From NCBI GenBank assembly GCA_021157815.1, contig JAGGVT010000053.1, forward strand, positions 1 to 5,481: DNA of 5,481 nt, given 5' to 3'. Position numbers and translations under genes: made by a program. Below are positions 4,750 to 5,481 of the stretch, in pieces. Position 1 is the stretch's first letter. Every line of letters starts with the position of its first letter. This DNA is from a bacterium (GTDB lineage: Bacteria > JAJVIF01 > JAGGVT01). The notes under the pieces were generated by a model, which was not told where the DNA came from, made no database searches, and saw only the letters and a program-made list of their open reading frames with translations.

Positions 4750-5481
4750 ATGGCAAAACGACGTGTCATAGTAATTGGGGGTGGGGCATCAGGACTTGTT
4801 GCCGCGGGAATAGCATCGCAAAATGGCGCCGATGTAGTAATCCTTGAAAAGATGCAACGATGCGCTCGGAAACTTCGCATCACAGGAAAGGGCCGCTGCA
4901 ACCTGACCAACATCGCTGATATCCCCGACCATATCAGCCGTTTCGGAAAAAACGGACGATTTTTACATAAGGCATATTCAAGATTTTTTGTATCCGAATT
5001 GCTTGCACTGATGGATGAAATAGGCGTCAAAACTATAACTGAACGCGGAGGACGGGTTTTCCCTAAAAGTGAAAAGGCGCAGGATATTGTCGATGCGCTT
5101 GTTAAATGGTGCAGGAAATCAGGAGTGGAGATTCATACGGATTCACCTGTGGCAAATCTAATATTCGATGAGGATAAAATAAGCGGCGTGAAAGTGTCCC
5201 GTGGACAAAACTACAACGCCGATTGCGTGATTCTGGCTACCGGCGGGAAATCATATCCGTTAACCGGTTCAACTGGTGATGGCTACCAACTTGCTGAATC
5301 CGCCGGACACACAATCACCACAATCCTGCCTTCTTTGGTGCCGTTGGAAACATCCGGCAATGTAGCGCGACGGCTTGAGGGTTTAAGCCTTCGGAATGTG
5401 CGAGTAACTCTTTTTGCGGACGGGAAAAAGCAATCAGATGAATTTGGCGATATGTGCTTCACAGACACAGGAGTTACAGGC
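4750..5481 (+). CDS. HI0933/BaiN-type FAD-dependent oxidoreductase, N-terminal part (runs off the window)
   Basis: The first 244 codons of a flavoprotein of the HI0933/YhiN/BaiN family, an NAD(P)/FAD-dependent oxidoreductase group of mostly unknown substrate. The N-terminus is a Rossmann dinucleotide-binding fold: VIVIGGGASG (6-15) with GxGxxG, and E33 at the end of the second strand to bind the FAD ribose. Family motifs follow in order: RKLRITGKGRCNLTN (40-54), GGRVFP (100-105), ATGGKSYPLTGSTGDGY (163-179), LVPLE (196-200), and the start of the FT.xGxTG motif (237-244) at the window edge. The full family length is about 390-420 residues. An in-frame ATG at 4735 would add five residues (MGKYQ). 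I prefer 4750 because family members usually start two to five residues before the first strand and a GGGA lies upstream. The gene is divergent from the asparaginase gene; no functional link is implied. Confidence 0.9.
   Translation, partial: MAKRRVIVIGGGASGLVAAGIASQNGADVVILEKMQRCARKLRITGKGRCNLTNIADIPDHISRFGKNGRFLHKAYSRFFVSELLALMDEIGVKTITERGGRVFPKSEKAQDIVDALVKWCRKSGVEIHTDSPVANLIFDEDKISGVKVSRGQNYNADCVILATGGKSYPLTGSTGDGYQLAESAGHTITTILPSLVPLETSGNVARRLEGLSLRNVRVTLFADGKKQSDEFGDMCFTDTGVTG

Noticed and set aside
131-4923. GATATC occurs about eight times by eye (131, 171, 1196, 1268, 1361, 1398, 3423, 4918), more than expected by chance
   Set aside because: Most copies are in-frame Asp-Ile codon pairs or similar inside coding sequence, so codon and amino-acid preference explains them. 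No spacing pattern or intergenic clustering was seen.

Overview
The window reads as chromosomal DNA of a diderm (Gram-negative-type) bacterium of moderate GC content. Two things point to an outer membrane: a complete ExbB-ExbD-TonB energy-transducing set and a small lipoprotein with a classical lipobox. Promoter candidates look sigma70-like, with several exact TATAAT hexamers. I cannot place the organism at phylum level from sequence alone. Nothing indicates phage, plasmid, transposon, CRISPR or RNA genes.

Layout: everything from 4655 down to 1 is on the minus strand, and one gene diverges on the plus strand at the right end. Reading along the minus strand from 4655: a type I (AnsA-like) L-asparaginase with an extra C-terminal domain of about 145 residues (4655-3159); an unrecognised 93-residue protein (3080-2799); an unrecognised lipoprotein (2729-2205) that ends in a clear intrinsic terminator (2177-2154); a second, larger hairpin (2153-2121); then a tightly overlapping exbB-exbD-tonB operon (2025-306); and last the 5' end of a MATE-family efflux transporter (232-1, cut by the window edge). 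On the plus strand, an HI0933/BaiN-type flavoprotein starts near 4750 and runs off the right edge. It shares a short divergent promoter region with the asparaginase.

How the genes work together: ExbB, ExbD and TonB form one inner-membrane machine that passes proton-motive force to outer-membrane receptors. Their start and stop codons overlap, consistent with translational coupling. No TonB-dependent receptor lies in the window, so its substrate is unknown. Asparaginase, the 93-residue protein and the lipoprotein may share a transcript ending at the terminator, but no functional link is evident.

Most of the window is ordinary. The points worth a second look are: the MATE gene, which lacks ATG, GTG or TTG at the expected start and appears to begin at ATA after a strong Shine-Dalgarno; the asparaginase C-terminal extension and its apparently leaderless transcript; a 3 x 15 bp in-frame tandem repeat in exbB; and the hairpin cluster between the lipoprotein gene and exbB. 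I did not find evidence for a wholly new biological system.
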